Shown in pieces: positions 1 to 7,882 of a DNA stretch of 64,000 nucleotides (positions are counted from its first letter, which is position 1; each line of letters begins with the position of its first letter). The DNA is from SAR324 cluster bacterium (lineage in GTDB: Bacteria; SAR324; NAC60-12), in contig JADGAT010000002.1 in the NCBI GenBank assembly GCA_015231885.1, positions 1 to 64,000 of the forward strand. Direction: 5' to 3'. Position numbers and translations under genes: made by a program. The notes under the pieces were generated by a model. The model ran no database searches and was not told the origin of the DNA. It saw only the letters and a list, made by a program, of their open reading frames with translations.

Positions 1-98
1 CATCTACGGATTTACACCCGTAGTCTTCTGCTAATTTCAATAAGCTACACATATTTCGGTAGATTTTCAATGCAATTCAAAATTTCTGCAATATTCGT

Positions 99-293
99 TC
101 AGAGCAGCAGTATATCACACTCTAACCTGACTACCACTACATGGATTCCCTTGTTTTTTTTCAAAACCACATAACCAATCCCAAATTTTCCTTCTGAATC
201 CGTATAATAACAATAGCCTGGTTTTAATCCAAGCTCTCCCATAGCAGGAGATTTCTCAATACGTTCAATCAGACTGGAAATAAAAAGTACCAA
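99..293 (-). CDS. short unrecognised ORF, possible gene remnant
   Basis: This is a 64-residue frame opening with TTG and ending at 99. I do not recognise it. The frame stays open about 65 bases further upstream (to about 359) without an ATG or a clear ribosome binding site, and the extra residues are plausible protein. It could therefore be the 3' end of a decayed gene rather than an independent one. The C-terminal half is rich in beta-prone residues (YYTDSEGKFGIGYVV). It faces away from the VWA gene that starts at 483. No function is proposed. Confidence 0.25.
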   Translation of the reverse strand: MVLFISSLIERIEKSPAMGELGLKPGYCYYTDSEGKFGIGYVVLKKNKGIHVVVVRLECDILLL

Positions 294-482
294 CTGATAA
301 TCAAGTTCAATAATCCGTTCAAAATGAGATTTGATTTTCAGGCCATCACTACATTTTTTTATTTGTCATTGTCAGACCTGAATGCTAAGTTCGCACTATT
401 TATGAAAAACCAGTGTAGCCAATGATTTAATTTTCACTTCTCTGACAACCATAAATTCTAAAACAATAGGGAGGGTCGCTTC

Positions 483-1943
483 ATGCTGGGTATAAGATAC
501 AGAACCTGGACTAAAATGGGTTTGCTCATGACCTCGGCAATGATTTGGGCTACCATTTCATATGCAGCCACCCCTGAGATCCTGATTCTGTTTGACCAGT
601 CAGGGTCCATGCAGCGCTACAACACCAGGGAGCTTTCCATGATGTGGATTTCCTCGGTCATCCGAAACTTTGATGCTCCCAACAAAATCACCCTGGTGGG
701 GTTTGATTACGAACCCCACACTCATTTGAGCACCGTCATTCATGATGAGGCCGCCCTTTCTCCACTTTCCAGTACCCTGAACAACATCCAACTGAGTGGA
801 ATGGCCACTGATCTGGAAATCCCTCTGCGGTATATTCAGCAAAAAAGTGATGAAAAATCTGTCAAGATGGTGCTTCTCATCACCGATGGAGAACCTGATG
901 TATGGGACAAGGACACTGGATTCCTCAGCCCCCGCATCCTCACCGATCAACGCTATGCTGATTTGAATGAGCAATACCATGCCCTCAAAGCAACCCAAAT
1001 ATCGGAAGAAGGACTCTACCAGAGGCTGAGTGAGCCATATCGTCAGAGAAACCTGGAATTGACAGAGAAGGCACTGCTGAATTTACAGAATAAAATAGGA
1101 AATAAACTGGTCATCTGGGACATTTCCGGCAAGTCGGAACGTCTGAAGCAATGGGCCGATTCATTAAAAGGACACCACATGCCCCTGGACACTGAGTCGC
1201 AAGAGCCCCTGGAAGACTCGATGGAAGAAGTTCTGGAAGCCACCCTCGATACCACAAAAACACTGATGGAAGAACCCGAACAAACACTTGAACCTGAATC
1301 GGCAGAAACAACCAATAGCCTGGCCACAACACCAGCAACCGGCATTATCACCCCCCCCCAACCACCAGCAGCAGAACCAGAGCCGAACTCGGACTGGTTC
1401 AGAAATTATGTTTATCTGTTCATCCTGTTCATCGTGGTCACGTCCATTCTGTTGCTGATGCTGTTTCGCAGAAAGAGTGTAGAGGTGTTGGAAAAAGAGG
1501 AAACTTTACTCGACAGAGATGAAATTTTAGACTACATTGAGCAGCGCATCAAATCAGCCAAAGAAGATACCGAAGAATTTGTCAGCGAAGTCTTTGAAAA
1601 AGCCACTGAAGGGCTGGGAGACAACAAAAGGCTGTCTCTGCGGGTCCCCCTTCCCCCTGGAACAGTGATCGTCCATTGGACAGACCGTGATGGGGCCTCT
1701 CAATCGGCGAGTGCTGTTGATATTTCGATGCATGGAATTTTAATAGATACTCCTCGATGTGATACTGGTGCAATTGATTCGGTGGAAGTACCTAAAAAAC
1801 AACTATCCCTTGGCGTGGCACGATCTTTAATCAAACGAAGGGATTCAGAAAAATTTGTGATCACCCTCCTGGAATTTGAACGGGAGGTCGAAGATAAAAT
1901 GGCGTGGATTGAACTCCAAACGCGCATCAACGAGGAGGACTGA
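483..1943 (+). CDS. membrane-anchored VWA-domain protein with C-terminal PilZ-like domain
   Basis: The 486-residue protein has a Sec signal peptide (residues 1-28, ending SYA), then a von Willebrand factor A domain. Its MIDAS metal site is visible as D38-x-S40-x-S42, with a later threonine (near MATD) and aspartate (ITDGE). A Pro/Glu-rich linker leads to one transmembrane helix (about 308-329), an acidic helical stretch, and a C-terminal region (about 381-486). That region carries RLSLR and DISMHG, matching the PilZ signatures RxxxR and D/NxSxxG that bind cyclic di-GMP. The VWA domain should be periplasmic and the PilZ part cytoplasmic, suggesting signalling across the membrane; that role is inference. 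A gggagg ribosome site precedes the ATG. It is followed without a gap by a coiled-coil gene. Confidence 0.75.
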   Translation: MLGIRYRTWTKMGLLMTSAMIWATISYAATPEILILFDQSGSMQRYNTRELSMMWISSVIRNFDAPNKITLVGFDYEPHTHLSTVIHDEAALSPLSSTLNNIQLSGMATDLEIPLRYIQQKSDEKSVKMVLLITDGEPDVWDKDTGFLSPRILTDQRYADLNEQYHALKATQISEEGLYQRLSEPYRQRNLELTEKALLNLQNKIGNKLVIWDISGKSERLKQWADSLKGHHMPLDTESQEPLEDSMEEVLEATLDTTKTLMEEPEQTLEPESAETTNSLATTPATGIITPPQPPAAEPEPNSDWFRNYVYLFILFIVVTSILLLMLFRRKSVEVLEKEETLLDRDEILDYIEQRIKSAKEDTEEFVSEVFEKATEGLGDNKRLSLRVPLPPGTVIVHWTDRDGASQSASAVDISMHGILIDTPRCDTGAIDSVEVPKKQLSLGVARSLIKRRDSEKFVITLLEFEREVEDKMAWIELQTRINEED

Positions 1944-2519
1944 ATGACGATACTATTGATTACACTGGCTCTGGGACTGATTTTTTTTGCATTCATTGCC
2001 GCCAAACAAAAAAAAGATACAACATCCCAGACCAATATGCCTGCGGCAAAGGCTCTCGCAGAAATGGAGGCTGAAAAAGAAAAAGCCCGGGCAGAACAAC
2101 TGGCACAGGAAACAGAAAACCTGAAAATGATAGAAACCAATATATCCTCCTTGAGCCAGCGGGAAACCGAACTGAAAAGCATTATCACAAATCTGGAAGA
2201 AGAAACAAAAAAGCTTCGAGAAGCCAGAATTGCAGCCCTGGAATCAGAAATGGCCCAAAAACGCTTGGCGGCAATCTCTGAAATTGAGATATGGTCAGCT
2301 GATGAAAAGAAGCGGATGGACGCCCAGTTTTCCAAAGATTACCAAAATGAAATCAATCGGATCCAGCATGAACTGAACATCAAAATGGATGCTGAGTTGA
2401 ATAAAATACGAGACGTATTTTTTGAATTTACAGATGAAGAAAAGAAACAGGCCAAAGGCGATATTCAACGCTTCATTATGGAAAAAATCTCAAAAGCGGA
2501 TCTTGCCAGCAAAAATTAA
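1944..2519 (+). CDS. membrane-anchored coiled-coil protein of unknown function
   Basis: This 191-residue protein starts with the base after the stop codon of the VWA/PilZ gene, and gaggagga inside that gene's last codons serves as ribosome site, so the two are translationally linked. Residues 1-20 form a hydrophobic N-terminal anchor, followed by KQKKD. Residues 35-150 are Glu/Lys/Ala-rich heptad-like sequence expected to form a long coiled coil. The C-terminus is a short charged helix. I recognise no family. Its position suggests it works with the VWA/PilZ protein, perhaps as a structural partner, but this is inference. Confidence 0.7.
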   Translation: MTILLITLALGLIFFAFIAAKQKKDTTSQTNMPAAKALAEMEAEKEKARAEQLAQETENLKMIETNISSLSQRETELKSIITNLEEETKKLREARIAALESEMAQKRLAAISEIEIWSADEKKRMDAQFSKDYQNEINRIQHELNIKMDAELNKIRDVFFEFTDEEKKQAKGDIQRFIMEKISKADLASKN

Positions 2520-2571
2520 AGATGGCTCACTGAAGATCACACAACCGCGTTAGCTGGATACCCTCTCTGTT

Positions 2572-2707
2572 TTACGAGGATTGCCAAATAATAATGTGAG
2601 TGTCTACTACAATCACTTCATCACCTCCCATTCTTCTATAGGAGATAAAACATCCTCAATAACCGCTGTTTTTTTAATTTTCTAAGAGCTTCTCTTGCTT
2701 TCTCCAT
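2572..2707 (-). pseudogene. remnant of a VapBC-like toxin-antitoxin pair
   Basis: Read on the minus strand, an ATG at 2707 begins MEKAREALRKLKK. A one-base shift at the A-run (2669-2675) then continues TAVIEDVLSPIEEWEVMK and stops at 2613-2615, which resembles an antitoxin C-terminus. The stop overlaps a GTG at 2616 that opens MIVVDTHIIIW, the typical first strand of a PIN-domain (VapC) toxin. That frame stops after 14 residues (2572). The 4-base overlap is the usual vapB-vapC spacing. The N-terminal part of the antitoxin would lie under the 3' end of the Rpn gene. The PIN start is the stronger identification; the antitoxin family is uncertain. Confidence 0.5.
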
Positions 2708-2714
2708 CTTGTTA

Positions 2715-3647
2715 TCAGGAGGAATGATCCCTTGACAACTTTTGTTCTAATTGACTGGCTAACTGCTGCAGCTCATCCAAAGGCATTCCTTCCAGTTCTT
2801 TTTTACTGTTGACATTTTGCTTGAGGAGCTTTTGAAACAAACGAATGTTGGAAATCAACAGAGTCTGGCGTTCCTGTTCAATGCCTTGTTCAATGCCTTG
2901 TTCAATGCCCTGTTCAATGCCTTGTTCAATCCCCACTCGTAAAGCACGTTTAATGGCATTGCGTTGATCATGAATAAATATTTCCCGCTTTTCTAAATCT
3001 TCTAACTCTTCCTTACTCAGATTGGCTTCATTGGCAATTTCAAAGGCTTTTTTCAACGCGGACTCCTGCTCCATCGCCTCAGGAATACTCTCCAGCTGCC
3101 GGGCATGCTTAATAAAATAAATCCACTTCTCCCAAAGATGCACCAGATCTGACAACGATTTGTCAAACTTCGGAAGCTCCACAAAAACCAGTTCAATGTC
3201 ATGAAGGGGATAGTCGAGCAGATAATCCTTTTCTTTGAGAACAAAGCGGCTGATCAATGGCTCCAGATCTTCAAATAGAATAAAATCGGTCAGGGTCAAG
3301 GCAATCACTGGATTAAGAAGCCTATAGTCTTCTCCCGTTGCCAACTGGGTCGAATACGCTTTGGCAGCATTGTAGAGAATCCGTTTTTCAAATCCTTCCA
3401 CATTGAGAACCTGCATCTCGATAATAACCGTCTCCCCGGAAACGGAACGTGCCTTGACATCCAGGTAAGTATCTTTGATGCCACGAATTTTAGGAGCTAA
3501 ATAGGGATTCAGAATCTCCAGGTCCTCGAGAACGAATCCATCCTGGTAGAGCAGCGAATTCAAAAAAGACAGCAGAATCTCTTTACTCTGCTCGCCTCCA
3601 AAAATTCGTTTGAACGCAAAATCTGTTTTCGGATTGATAAAATGCAT
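2715..3647 (-). CDS. Rpn family recombination-promoting nuclease (PD-(D/E)XK fold)
   Basis: This 310-residue protein opens with INPKTDFAFKRIFG, typical of Rpn/PDDEXK_2 proteins. Those are transposase-related nucleases that stimulate recombination. The catalytic core is visible as D63 (YLDVKA) followed by E77-M-Q79. Residues around 239-258 are five GIEQ tetrapeptides encoded by a 12-bp tandem repeat (2877-2930), a feature common in this family and in frame whatever the copy number. Family members are usually about 280-330 residues, so the length is normal. It lies directly upstream, on the same strand, of a VapBC-like remnant and next to an Uma2 gene, marking an accessory segment. Confidence 0.85.
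   Translation of the reverse strand: MHFINPKTDFAFKRIFGGEQSKEILLSFLNSLLYQDGFVLEDLEILNPYLAPKIRGIKDTYLDVKARSVSGETVIIEMQVLNVEGFEKRILYNAAKAYSTQLATGEDYRLLNPVIALTLTDFILFEDLEPLISRFVLKEKDYLLDYPLHDIELVFVELPKFDKSLSDLVHLWEKWIYFIKHARQLESIPEAMEQESALKKAFEIANEANLSKEELEDLEKREIFIHDQRNAIKRALRVGIEQGIEQGIEQGIEQGIEQERQTLLISNIRLFQKLLKQNVNSKKELEGMPLDELQQLASQLEQKLSRDHSS
2877..2930. repeat. 12-bp tandem repeat inside the Rpn gene
   Basis: Four consecutive copies of TTCAATGCCTTG (the third has one substitution) start at 2877, 2889, 2901 and 2913, followed by a partial copy. On the minus strand they encode a GIEQ array. The unit length is a multiple of three, so gain or loss of copies keeps the reading frame. Confidence 0.9.
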
Positions 3648-3763
3648 TACTGTTCCTATTCCACGAGTGACGACAAGTCTACAGAAAGAATATTACCCAC
3701 TGGTTAACGGTGTCATGGCATTTGATTCAGTATCCAGCGACAGGATGCGGTCTGGACAAACCA

Positions 3764-4567
3764 TCACTTTTCTTTAAAGTCAATGCCTTTCTTTTGAAGC
3801 AGGGTACGCAACCGTTCGACTTCAGCAAGTGACTGTTCTTTTTGCTGGCGTTCCTGTTCTTTTTGCTGGCGTTCCTGTTGAAGTGATTTCAAGAGAAAGG
3901 GTTGGTAGAGAGGATTATCTACCAAGGCTTCAAAGGGGATTTGCCCTTCTAAATCCTGGAGACGGAATGAAAAGTTTTTCAATACGGTGGAATGAATAAC
4001 GCCATGTTCTGCTGCATCTAACCGCTCATAGAAACCCTGCTCATTGAGACGATAAAAATACGTATGCCGGCCCAATCGATCCAAAATATAATATTCACTC
4101 ACTCCGGCTTTGGCGTATTCTTCTTTCTTGACCACCGTGTCCCTTTCCACTTCTGAGAAACTCGAATCGGACAAGAATTCAATACAGAGGTCACACACTC
4201 CTCGAAAGGAACGATCCTCCGGATTGGTTTTGCATGGATTCTCATTCAGGATGACGGCAAGATCCGGCTTTCGGATGATCACTTTCTCGCCGAACTCTAA
4301 ACGTACCCCCATTTCCAGGCCCATGAGTTGTCCTACAGGAAAAACCTTGAAATATTCTTCCAGCAGTTGAAGAAACCAGCGATAGAGAGCAATACTCAAA
4401 AAATCAGGCATTGGTTTTTCCTCCAACAATCCATTGTTCCATTCATATTGGCAATCCGGGTGTTCATAATACGCCTGCCAATAAGCCGACTCACTCACAC
4501 GTAGAGATTCCTCTGAAGAAAAATGATTCTGAGGAGAATGCTTTTTTACTAATTCTATTGCGTCCAT
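3764..4567 (-). CDS. Uma2 family endonuclease-like protein (DUF820)
   Basis: The protein has Uma2/DUF820 hallmarks: a QYEWNNG segment, RKPDLAVI, CIEFLSDSS, then KKEEYAKAGVSEYYILD. These form a PD-(D/E)XK-like core seen in restriction-like proteins abundant in cyanobacteria and some proteobacteria. The C-terminus carries two EQERQQK heptads from a 21-bp direct repeat (3833-3874) within a coiled coil. An upstream frame reaches 4636, but the ATG at 4567 has an AGG six bases ahead and gives 267 residues, a usual length; the upstream residues look like leader. Biological role is unknown for most members. Confidence 0.8.
   Translation of the reverse strand: MDAIELVKKHSPQNHFSSEESLRVSESAYWQAYYEHPDCQYEWNNGLLEEKPMPDFLSIALYRWFLQLLEEYFKVFPVGQLMGLEMGVRLEFGEKVIIRKPDLAVILNENPCKTNPEDRSFRGVCDLCIEFLSDSSFSEVERDTVVKKEEYAKAGVSEYYILDRLGRHTYFYRLNEQGFYERLDAAEHGVIHSTVLKNFSFRLQDLEGQIPFEALVDNPLYQPFLLKSLQQERQQKEQERQQKEQSLAEVERLRTLLQKKGIDFKEK
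3833..3874. repeat. two 21-bp direct repeats in the Uma2 gene
   Basis: Two identical 21-bp units, each starting ctgttc and ending ggcgttc, lie head to tail at 3833-3853 and 3854-3874. They encode a repeated EQERQQK heptad in the C-terminal coiled coil. The unit is a multiple of three, so copy-number change would not break the gene. Confidence 0.85.
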
Positions 4568-4927
4568 AGGCATCCTGAGAAATGAGAGGGTCACATACAT
4601 TTTTCTAACGATAACATATTGCCCGGCCAACTGCAATTGATGAAAAACTGATAACTCCCTTGGTTTTGATATTTCAGCAATGATACCGCAACTGTTATGT
4701 TAAAATCATGCGAATACCTACGTTTGACCAGTATTACCTGTAAAAATTTAAGACACACAGAATTGCGCAGTGTTTTTTCATTAACCAATCATACCAGTTA
4801 AGATTGAAAATGGAAGCTGAGCCATATACAATGGAATCATAAAAAATATCAGAGAACAGGCACTCAAAACTGAGAAAAGCCAAAAAATAGACTAAAAAAC
4901 CTCATTAAAGTCAAGAGGAACGTACGG
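4568..4927. other. gene-free stretch
   Basis: This AT-rich region lies between the Uma2 start (minus strand) and a truncated AAA-ATPase-like start (plus strand). I see no supported coding region, RNA or clear terminator. Promoters for both sides presumably lie here but none is convincing. Confidence 0.5.
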
Positions 4928-5053
4928 ATGAGAAAAGGAATCAAACGAATCGCCTATGGGTTCGCAGACTTTAAAAGAGTTCAAACCCGCAATAATTTTT
5001 ACGTGGATAAAACTCGCTTTATTCCATTATTGGAGGAAAACGATTACAGGTGA
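4928..5053 (+). pseudogene. 5' fragment of an AAA-ATPase-like / PD-(D/E)XK protein
   Basis: After an agagga ribosome site, an ATG at 4928 opens 41 codons. They contain IAYGFADFKRV, FYVDKTRFI and LLEEND and stop at 5051. This matches the conserved N-terminus of the AAA-ATPase-like family (Pfam PF09820), which continues with an IRPRRFGKS Walker A segment. Full proteins are about 500-600 residues; nothing after the stop resembles the rest. It is therefore a deletion remnant. Such genes are frequent in the same genomes as Rpn and Uma2 genes. Confidence 0.65.
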
Positions 5054-5163
5054 TACGTTGCAAACGCTTTTTAATGCGATTGCCCTGACCTCCATCTGAA
5101 AACAACTTGCAACTTTTGTCGATTTATTAGAATTACAAAAATAAAAAAGGTGAATCCTCATCG

Positions 5164-6147
5164 TTGGATATTCACACTACCAACAAAATTTTCTTATTTT
5201 ATAGAGTCTATCCCAAAGTGAAGAACAATCATTGTGACCATTGTGTTGAAGAAGCCATCAAGCTGGATATTTTTGGAGCTTTGTTTCAGACCATATTCAA
5301 AATGACTTTTGCTACCATGACCGGCAGTGTTGCTCTGGGAGCATCGGGACTCTTCTCTCTTGCCGATTTTTTCACAAAAATGTTCAGCCTGGTCAGTGTG
5401 AAGGTGGGTAAATTGCCGCCCAGCACAAATTTTCCTTATGGATACGGAAAAATTCAATTTTTGTCTTCCATTTTCATCAGCATGGCATTGATTATCGGAG
5501 CCATTTTTATACTGGTCGGTAACTTTCATGCAGCCGGAGAATTCATTGCAGGAGGGCCCGCTGCACTAGCCTTGTTTGCCGTGGTCCTATCGGCCTCGAT
5601 GTCGGAAATCATGTACCGTTATCTCTCTTGTGCGGCAGGGGAGCATAAGCTGGCAAATCTTCATGCAGCCGCCTGGGACAACCGTGCTGATGCCCTTTCC
5701 GGTATCGCCGTCTTTATTGGAGTCCTGCTGAGCAATTTAGGATGGGATTCAGCGGATTACTGGGCTGGAGCCTTGATTTCCGTGGTGGTGATCTATATTG
5801 GGGTTAAAATCTTTTATGATTCGTTTAAAAGTCTTCTGGATGTTTCCATTCCTGAAGAAGTCCGGAGAGCGGTCATTCGTCTGGCACGGCGGACACCAGG
5901 GGTAATGGAGGTTGAATTCTGCCGTGGACGCAGCCTTGGGGAAACCTGGGAATTGAGTATGCAGGTTGAAGTTGACAAACAATTATCCTCGACTCAAATT
6001 CATGAGATGATCGAAACATTACGCGAAAAGATCTCTGAAATGCATCCGGAGTTTTCCTTCATTCAAATATCCAATAGACCTGTCGAAAAACAGGACGATC
6101 CAGAGGATACCGAATTAATCAATGCATTTAAGGAACAGTATCAATGA
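5164..6147 (+). CDS. cation diffusion facilitator, MamB-like
   Basis: This predicted CDF transporter exports divalent metals across the inner membrane. Visible features are an N-terminal CDHC motif, several hydrophobic helices, FPYGYGKIQFLSS, EIMYRYLSC, the metal-site helix AWDNRADALSG, and a cytoplasmic C-terminal domain with RGRSLGE. From memory these segments resemble the magnetosome protein MamB (PFGYGNIQ, ELMYRY, AWDNRSDAIS, RGRHVGE) more than generic CDFs. In the second helix only one acidic ligand remains (LFSLADFF). The frame opens with TTG at 5164, but the GTG at 5218 (KNNHCDHC) aligns better with MamB starts, and neither has a strong ribosome site. Its stop overlaps the next start by 4 bases (ATGA). 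No other magnetosome genes are in the window, so a magnetosome role is unproven. Confidence 0.8.
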   Translation: MDIHTTNKIFLFYRVYPKVKNNHCDHCVEEAIKLDIFGALFQTIFKMTFATMTGSVALGASGLFSLADFFTKMFSLVSVKVGKLPPSTNFPYGYGKIQFLSSIFISMALIIGAIFILVGNFHAAGEFIAGGPAALALFAVVLSASMSEIMYRYLSCAAGEHKLANLHAAAWDNRADALSGIAVFIGVLLSNLGWDSADYWAGALISVVVIYIGVKIFYDSFKSLLDVSIPEEVRRAVIRLARRTPGVMEVEFCRGRSLGETWELSMQVEVDKQLSSTQIHEMIETLREKISEMHPEFSFIQISNRPVEKQDDPEDTELINAFKEQYQ

Positions 6148-6494
6148 TAGAGATTGCAACCACCCGCATGGAACACATACGATGGGTTGAACAAATCAAG
6201 GCCGCTTTGCAGAAGGGTAAACTCCCGCAAATGGCTAACTACTGCGACTGCGAATTGGGGAAATGGCTGGATGAACAGGGTAAAAAAAAATATGGCCACC
6301 TCAAGGAAATGCAGGGGCTGGAAGAAAAGCACCGTGAATTTCATCAAACTGCTGATGAATTGATCAAGCTCTTCGAGAATCGTAACTACGACAGTGCCGA
6401 AATCATGCTTCGTGAATTCCGCAGAGAAAGCAAAGACTTGGTATTCCTGCTGACAATGGTGGAATACCGATTGAATGAAATCAATTCACCGTAA
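6144..6494 (+). CDS. stand-alone CZB (chemoreceptor zinc-binding) domain protein
   Basis: The whole 116-residue protein is one four-helix CZB domain. The likely zinc ligands are H11, C36 (in CELGKWL, matching the Cx[LF]GxW signature), H63 and H67 (HxxxH). CZB domains normally sit at the end of chemoreceptors or diguanylate cyclases and bind zinc with very high affinity; here the domain stands alone. The ATG overlaps the stop of the upstream CDF gene by 4 bases, so the two are translationally coupled. This suggests a soluble zinc sensor, buffer or chaperone serving the transporter. Function is inference; the domain call is firm. Confidence 0.85.
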   Translation: MIEIATTRMEHIRWVEQIKAALQKGKLPQMANYCDCELGKWLDEQGKKKYGHLKEMQGLEEKHREFHQTADELIKLFENRNYDSAEIMLREFRRESKDLVFLLTMVEYRLNEINSP

Positions 6495-6512
6495 GAAAAA
6501 TTAGGAAAAATT

Positions 6513-6950
6513 ATGTTACTGGATATCAACTATGCACGCATTGTCCATCTGGAATGGGAACTGACCCTGGAAGAACTTTTGACAGAACGGAAAAGCTCCG
6601 TGCAGCTGACATCTCACAAAGACTGCATGGTGGGAGTCTGGCTTTACAGCGAAGGGTTGTCCAACTACCGACATCTGGAAGAGCTGCCGCGCTTAGAAAA
6701 GCTACACAAAGATTTTCATACACAAGCCCAACGCGTTATTGATTTGCACACATCCTACCAGGAAAAACGCGCAGAAGAAGCGTTTCTGAAATTGAAAGAA
6801 CTGAGCAAAGATATTATCTTTTTGCTGACGCTGATTGAATTGAAGATCCTACACCGAAAACAGACTATCGACAAGTTTCGTCATCCTATCAGAGCCCTTT
6901 CCAACTTCTTTTCAGGAAAGAGCCGAACTTCTTCTATCATAGAGGGGTGA
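6513..6950 (+). CDS. second stand-alone CZB domain protein
   Basis: This 145-residue CZB protein lies 18 bases after the first. The ligands are conserved: H12, C38 (in CMVGVWL), H65 and H69. About 30 extra basic residues at the C-terminus (KFRHPIRALSNFFSGKSR) could touch membrane, nucleic acid or a partner. It is clearly paralogous to its neighbour but divergent, so not a recent duplication. Its 3' end overlaps tail-to-tail by 39 bases with the convergent CDF-like gene. With the MamB-like CDF it forms a three-gene operon devoted to a divalent metal, probably zinc or iron. Confidence 0.85.
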   Translation: MLLDINYARIVHLEWELTLEELLTERKSSVQLTSHKDCMVGVWLYSEGLSNYRHLEELPRLEKLHKDFHTQAQRVIDLHTSYQEKRAEEAFLKLKELSKDIIFLLTLIELKILHRKQTIDKFRHPIRALSNFFSGKSRTSSIIEG

Positions 6951-7559
6951 CTCTTTGAGCGCTGCCAGACTGTCCTTGAGCACATGAAACGAAGAATGGA
7001 GAAAGAGTAAAGCCAACCCCAATCCTACCAGGATATCCGGCCAGGCGGAGCCCATCTGCCACACCCCAAAAGCCGCAAATAAAACCGAAGTATTGGCAAT
7101 GATGTCATTGCGGGAGCACAACCAGACCGAATTCATGTTAATGTCATCACTGCGGTGTCGCCAGAGCAGTGCCAGACATACCGCATTGGCAGCCAGAGCT
7201 ATTAGGCCAACAATACCAATCGCCTCAAAAACAGGTACCTCAGGATACATGACTTTGTAAATCACTCGCCCCATCACAAAAAAGCCAAAAGCGGCCATAA
7301 CGGCTCCCTTGAATAAAGAGGCAACGGCTTTCCATTTGGCACTGCGAGTGAGGACATAGATACTGAAGGCATAGACTATCGTATCTCCCAACATATCCAG
7401 TGAATCTCCCAGTAATGCCGTAGAGTTGGCTACCCATCCTGAAACGATTTCTACCAGGAACATGGCTGCGTTGATCACCAATACCGTTTTCAAAATGTTG
7501 CCCTGACTCTGGCGGAGTTTTTCGATTTCACACCCTTTACTGCTGCAACAGTCTGTCAT
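6912..7559 (-). CDS. small CDF-like cation transporter
   Basis: This 215-residue membrane protein begins with a cysteine-rich metal-binding tip (TDCCSSKGC) and has five to six hydrophobic helices. Helix 2 carries GDSLDMLGD, the Asp-x3-Asp type metal site of CDF transporters, and a later helix has CSRNDIIAN in place of the usual HxxxD. It lacks the cytoplasmic C-terminal domain, as is usual for this compact subfamily. It converges on the CZB operon with a 39-base overlap, so two CDF-type exporters flank the two CZB proteins. The metal is not determined. Confidence 0.8.
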   Translation of the reverse strand: MTDCCSSKGCEIEKLRQSQGNILKTVLVINAAMFLVEIVSGWVANSTALLGDSLDMLGDTIVYAFSIYVLTRSAKWKAVASLFKGAVMAAFGFFVMGRVIYKVMYPEVPVFEAIGIVGLIALAANAVCLALLWRHRSDDINMNSVWLCSRNDIIANTSVLFAAFGVWQMGSAWPDILVGLGLALLFLHSSFHVLKDSLAALKESPLYDRRSSALS

Positions 7560-7882
7560 TTTCCCCTTTCATTTTTATTAATATGTTTAATACGGCGACA
7601 TAACCTTAATTAATTTTTCATGATGTTTCACTTTTTTGATCATGTCCGCATGCAAAGTCACGTTTAATAGTGAGGTTGTGTACTGTTATCATGTTTTTTG
7701 TTTTTTCCCCAGCAAAAGAAGTCAATCCTGAATATTAATTAAAAAAACATAATATTGATCACGATATTTAATTATTAAAGAATTAGATATTGCGTAACGA
7801 TTTCATTTGCTCCACTTTTTATAACACGATATAGTAAAGTTTTTTGTTTTTCTGCCCCATCCCATTTTAACTATCAAAAAAG
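7560..7882. other. AT-rich intergenic region
   Basis: These 323 bases separate the divergent small CDF gene and the HelD-like helicase gene and must hold both promoters. The sequence is very AT-rich. A ttgat/atatt pair near 7754 loosely recalls an FNR-type site but is not convincing. No hairpin terminator, RNA or coding segment is apparent. Confidence 0.5.

Noticed and set aside
600-998. Long open frame opposite the VWA gene
   Set aside because: It is the antisense shadow of a domain with clear MIDAS motifs and has no family signal or ribosome site.
1700-2335. 211-codon frame on the minus strand over the PilZ/coiled-coil junction
   Set aside because: Serine/arginine-rich composition typical of an antisense shadow; both sense genes are well supported.
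2877-2930. Possible CRISPR-like array
   Set aside because: Units are 12 bp without spacers and encode an in-frame GIEQ array.
4591-4788. 65-codon frame upstream of the Uma2 gene
   Set aside because: No ribosome site, and composition like random AT-rich sequence.
5164-7559. Magnetosome gene island
   Set aside because: Only the CDF resembles a mam product; no MamA, MamE, MamK or similar genes are seen, so only the resemblance is reported.
7750-7770. FNR-like TTGAT/ATATT site
   Set aside because: The second half is a poor match and the region is very AT-rich, so it is expected by chance.
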